Positions 5,498 through 7,111 of a stretch of DNA of 7,111 bases are shown piece after piece. Each line of letters begins with the position of its first letter. Positions within the stretch are counted from its first letter, which is position 1. The notes below the pieces were generated by a model that saw nothing but the letters and a program-made list of their open reading frames with translations, had not been told where the DNA came from and ran no database searches. The position numbers were made by a program, and so were the translations under genes. Source of the DNA: Thiotrichales bacterium (GTDB lineage Bacteria > Pseudomonadota > Gammaproteobacteria > J044); the NCBI GenBank assembly GCA_024762895.1, contig JANTGN010000137.1:1-7111 (forward strand), in the 5' to 3' direction.

Positions 5498-5508
5498 CCG
5501 GGCGACAA

Positions 5509-5531
5509 GGGCCAGGGTCTATCCCTGGCCC
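5509..5531. terminator. Two-way terminator hairpin between convergent genes
   Basis: GGGCCAGGG, loop TCTAT, CCCTGGCCC forms a perfect 9-bp GC-rich stem 12 bp after the TusE-like stop and 15 bp from the end of the convergent deacylase gene. The T-rich tail is short on the plus strand (GTTTCT) and poor on the other, so efficiency may be modest. Confidence 0.7.
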
Positions 5532-5545
5532 GACTGTTTCTGGGG

Positions 5546-6013
5546 TTAATGCATGCAGATCGGGGCGTGCCTGGTTCCCTGCATTAGTTTGCGGAATTCT
5601 GTATCACGGACGTGGACTACATCTTCGTGATTGCCGGATTCCAGATAGACATCGCAGCAGTCATTCAGGCTGCTGTCTACTATGGTCGTCAGTCCATAGG
5701 CCTGTCCTACGGGGGGGATGGCCCCCAGTTCACAATCATTAAATAATGGCCTGAGCTCCGGCTCGGTGGCCAGACCCAGATTCCGGTTCAGAAGACTGTT
5801 CAGTTCTCGTATCTTGACCTGCCTGGTTGCGGGGATAACGGCCATGACATAGCCCTGCTCGTCTTCAAGAATGACAGGTTTGGCCATTTCGTTCAGGGGG
5901 ATCCTTGCGGATTCCGCCGTGCTCTGGCTGGATGAGGAGTGTGGGTGGTGAAGCTTGTTAAAACGGATGTCATGATCCACCAGGAATTGTTCCAGGGTGT
6001 TTGCGATTTTCAT
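5546..6013 (-). CDS. YbaK/ProX-family aminoacyl-tRNA deacylase-like protein
   Basis: This soluble 155-aa protein has a single YbaK / prolyl-tRNA-synthetase-associated domain. Family members remove wrongly attached amino acids from tRNA in trans. The invariant Lys (Lys45 in EMAKPVILED) and the GAIPPVG loop (97-103) that shapes the active site are both present, with the usual ...HSSSSQSTAESARIP... region before (25-39) in place of the HDP/HxP substrate loop. Length is normal for a free-standing member. Which mischarged tRNA it clears cannot be told from the motifs. The C-terminal tail is His- and Cys-containing (APICMH). ATG at 6013 is set by a near-perfect AAGGAGG seven to eight bases upstream. 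It is convergent with the TusE-like gene and divergent from the 104-aa gene. Confidence 0.92.
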   Translation of the reverse strand: MKIANTLEQFLVDHDIRFNKLHHPHSSSSQSTAESARIPLNEMAKPVILEDEQGYVMAVIPATRQVKIRELNSLLNRNLGLATEPELRPLFNDCELGAIPPVGQAYGLTTIVDSSLNDCCDVYLESGNHEDVVHVRDTEFRKLMQGTRHAPICMH

Positions 6014-6315
6014 GATGCACCTCCTTGAGGGTGTTCCTCTGTGAACCGGCTGTCAGGATCTGGATAATCCTGTCAGGTCAGAGGGCGGTGCCTCCTGGAA
6101 TGCCTGGTTTGTGGCGCAGATCGGCAGACAGCGCAGTTTTTATGCAGGGGTAGAATCAGAAGTATAGACAGTAATTCCTGATCCGGGGTGGGTTGCGCCT
6201 GGGTGCTTCCAAAATCGAGCAATGCTGGCAGATAGAGCAGGGCCTCTGGATCTGTTCGTCTGAACTTGGACTATGCTCTTGGCATGGCCTGTTGTTAACA
6301 GTCGAGGAGGGGCGA
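6014..6315. other. 302-bp divergent intergenic region
   Basis: No gene is supported here. The region should hold promoters for the deacylase (minus) and the 104-aa gene (plus), but no hexamer pair stands out. CTGTCAGG is directly repeated near 6049 and 6069, and CAGGAT-(7)-ATCCTG forms a small stem in the same place. TGTTAACA lies just upstream of the plus-strand Shine-Dalgarno. An open frame runs upstream of 6316 in phase with the next gene but has no ribosome-binding site. Confidence 0.4.
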
Positions 6316-6630
6316 ATGAAGCAGATAAAAACCCTGATTAAAGAATGGGAGTCGCGTTCGAAGGTCAAGCCCCTGGTGAAAGAGCTGCGTGTCAGGATGA
6401 CGGCTTATGATCATGCGCGTATTCGTGCACTGGTCGAGCTTTACCCAGGGCATTCAGAAGAGCAACTGGTGAATGAGTTGTTGTCCGCGGCGCTGGACGA
6501 GATCGAGGTAGCCCTCCCCTACATTCCGGGTAAGCAGGTTATTGCCGAGGATGAGCTCGGTGACCCGGTCTATGAGGATGTTGGGCTGACGCCGAGATTC
6601 GTGGAACTGACCCGAAAATATAACCGATAG
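6316..6630 (+). CDS. Conserved small protein of unknown function, ribbon-helix-helix-like
   Basis: This 104-aa acidic soluble protein has no recognised enzyme motif. A basic N-terminal helix (KQIKTLIKEWESRSKVK, 2-18) is followed by a strand-helix-helix pattern: ELRVRMTAYDHARIRALVEL (23-42), then YPGHSEEQLVNELLSAALDE (43-62). This resembles ribbon-helix-helix proteins that bind DNA as dimers. The second half (63-104) is acidic with GDPVYEDVGLTPRFVELT. Similar proteins in Pseudomonas and relatives carry misleading names linked to pili; that comes from memory and is not supported by context here. The start is ATG 6316 because GGAGGGG lies a few bases upstream; an in-frame ATG at 6193 would add 41 residues of atypical, Cys/Trp-rich sequence without a Shine-Dalgarno. 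No partner gene is close. Confidence 0.85.
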   Translation: MKQIKTLIKEWESRSKVKPLVKELRVRMTAYDHARIRALVELYPGHSEEQLVNELLSAALDEIEVALPYIPGKQVIAEDELGDPVYEDVGLTPRFVELTRKYNR

Positions 6631-6747
6631 ATCCGTCGTTGAATAATTCAGGTCAGGTAGGTCGATCCACGTTTACGAGCCATAGCCTGTAGAATAGGGT
6701 CTATCTATTAATCCCAATACCTTAGGTTATATCTGGCTGGTTACAAC

Positions 6748-7111
6748 ATGCTGAGCCATTCTTTACTGGTCTGTGTCGAGTTTTTAATCTGCGTGGTATC
6801 GATTGGATTTCAGGCGCCAGGCGATTCAAATATGGTGCTGTGATTGCCGATAAAACGGGCCTGGCCAGGACGTGGGTTGGACTGATCATGCTCGGAAATG
6901 TCCCGGCGACAGGCGATGCTGCGTTACCCGGGGCGCCGGTAGCATGCGGCCCTTTGTAGTCAGGGAGATGGCCGGGATAATGGGCTGGAAGGAAGATTTC
7001 GCCGGTACCCTGTTCGTGGCCCTGGCAGCATTTCGTATCGGTGCCATCGATATGGCGAGTGGGCATCTCCCGGGTCGTAATCGGTTTAAAATTCTGGTTT
7101 TACCCGGGATG
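6748..7111 (+). pseudogene. Decayed sodium/calcium antiporter (CaCA family) gene, runs off the window
   Basis: Fragments of one membrane-transporter gene appear in three plus-strand frames. From ATG 6748 a hydrophobic start (SLLVCVEFLICVVSIGF) runs to TGA at 6841. From about 6807, one frame over, SGARRFKYGAVIADKTGLA and RTWVGLIML match the first segment of bacterial Na+/Ca2+ antiporters, ending at TAG 6957. From 6944 the third frame, open to the window end, reads GTLFVALA-AFRIGAIDMASG, then GRNRFKILVL, matching the second alpha-repeat (usual form GTLFVALATSLPE...IDMAxGNLLGSNLFN). The acidic SLPE motif is missing from both repeats, and most of the protein between them is absent. Two frame changes plus deletions and odd substitutions in invariant positions mean it cannot make a working antiporter. 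The minus-strand open frame over this stretch is a shadow. Confidence 0.72.

Noticed and set aside
6276..6298. Sigma-54-like element TGGCAT...TTGT upstream of the 104-aa gene
   Set aside because: The spacing between the GG and the downstream element is off by one base and the invariant GC is GT.
6193..6315. 41-residue N-terminal extension of the 104-aa protein
   Set aside because: There is no ribosome-binding site, the composition is Cys/Trp-rich, and a strong GGAGGGG lies directly before the ATG at 6316.
6722..7066. Minus-strand open frame of 114 aa near the right end
   Set aside because: Its composition is low-information (Pro, His, Arg, Thr rich) with no fold, and it is antisense to recognisable antiporter fragments on the plus strand.

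Overview
The window has two unlike parts. The right-hand ~4.4 kb (about 2.7-7.1 kb) looks like the chromosome of a gammaproteobacterium, possibly a sulfur-metabolising Chromatiales-type lineage. The reasons are a TusE/DsrC-family protein ending in GLPKPTGCV, a YbaK-like deacylase, a small conserved ribbon-helix-helix-like protein, exported proteins with ordinary Gram-negative signal peptides, and strong Shine-Dalgarno sites. The lineage is inferred from protein character only; there is no marker gene.

The left-hand ~2.4 kb is a piece of an integron gene-cassette array without a visible integrase. Two minus-strand cassettes are present: an unusually large one (about 600-2390) carrying a SulP anion transporter with a STAS domain, and a smaller one (about 120-599) carrying a VOC/glyoxalase-fold protein. 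Each stop codon lies inside an attC R'' box (RYYYAAC). Each R'' box is exactly complementary to the GTTRRRY-type core at the start of the same cassette: 10 bp for the SulP cassette and 8 bp for the VOC cassette. That is the signature expected of a cassette. The complete attC between the two genes (594-680) folds into a long hairpin with one unpaired base. The attC after the VOC gene has a clear R'' box but a poor R' end, and runs into a GC-rich, strongly folded tract at the window edge.

From 2363 to 2699 there is no gene. This stretch holds the right edge of the SulP cassette, a 55-bp attC/attI-like site with a perfect 8-bp stem, a 17-bp direct repeat with 76-bp period, and a promoter candidate lying just outside the recombination point and pointing into the array.

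From 2700 to 4375 three minus-strand genes follow: a SnoaL/NTF2-like protein and a SpoIIAA-like STAS protein 26 bp apart (likely one operon), then, across a perfect 15-bp inverted repeat, an exported dienelactone-hydrolase-family protein. Divergent from the last is a plus-strand gene for an exported protein with a phospholipase-A2-like CCxxHD site and DGCSGG loop, the least described protein here. Next come a TusE-like protein with its own promoter candidate, a two-way terminator, a convergent YbaK/ProX-type deacylase, a 302-bp divergent intergenic region, and a 104-aa conserved protein of unknown role.

The last ~360 bp hold a decayed sodium/calcium antiporter: three fragments in three frames, with both ion-binding alpha-repeats damaged. 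The window ends inside it. The genes do not form one pathway. The clearest systems are the cassette array, a foreign insertion on a housekeeping background, and the small SnoaL-SpoIIAA operon.
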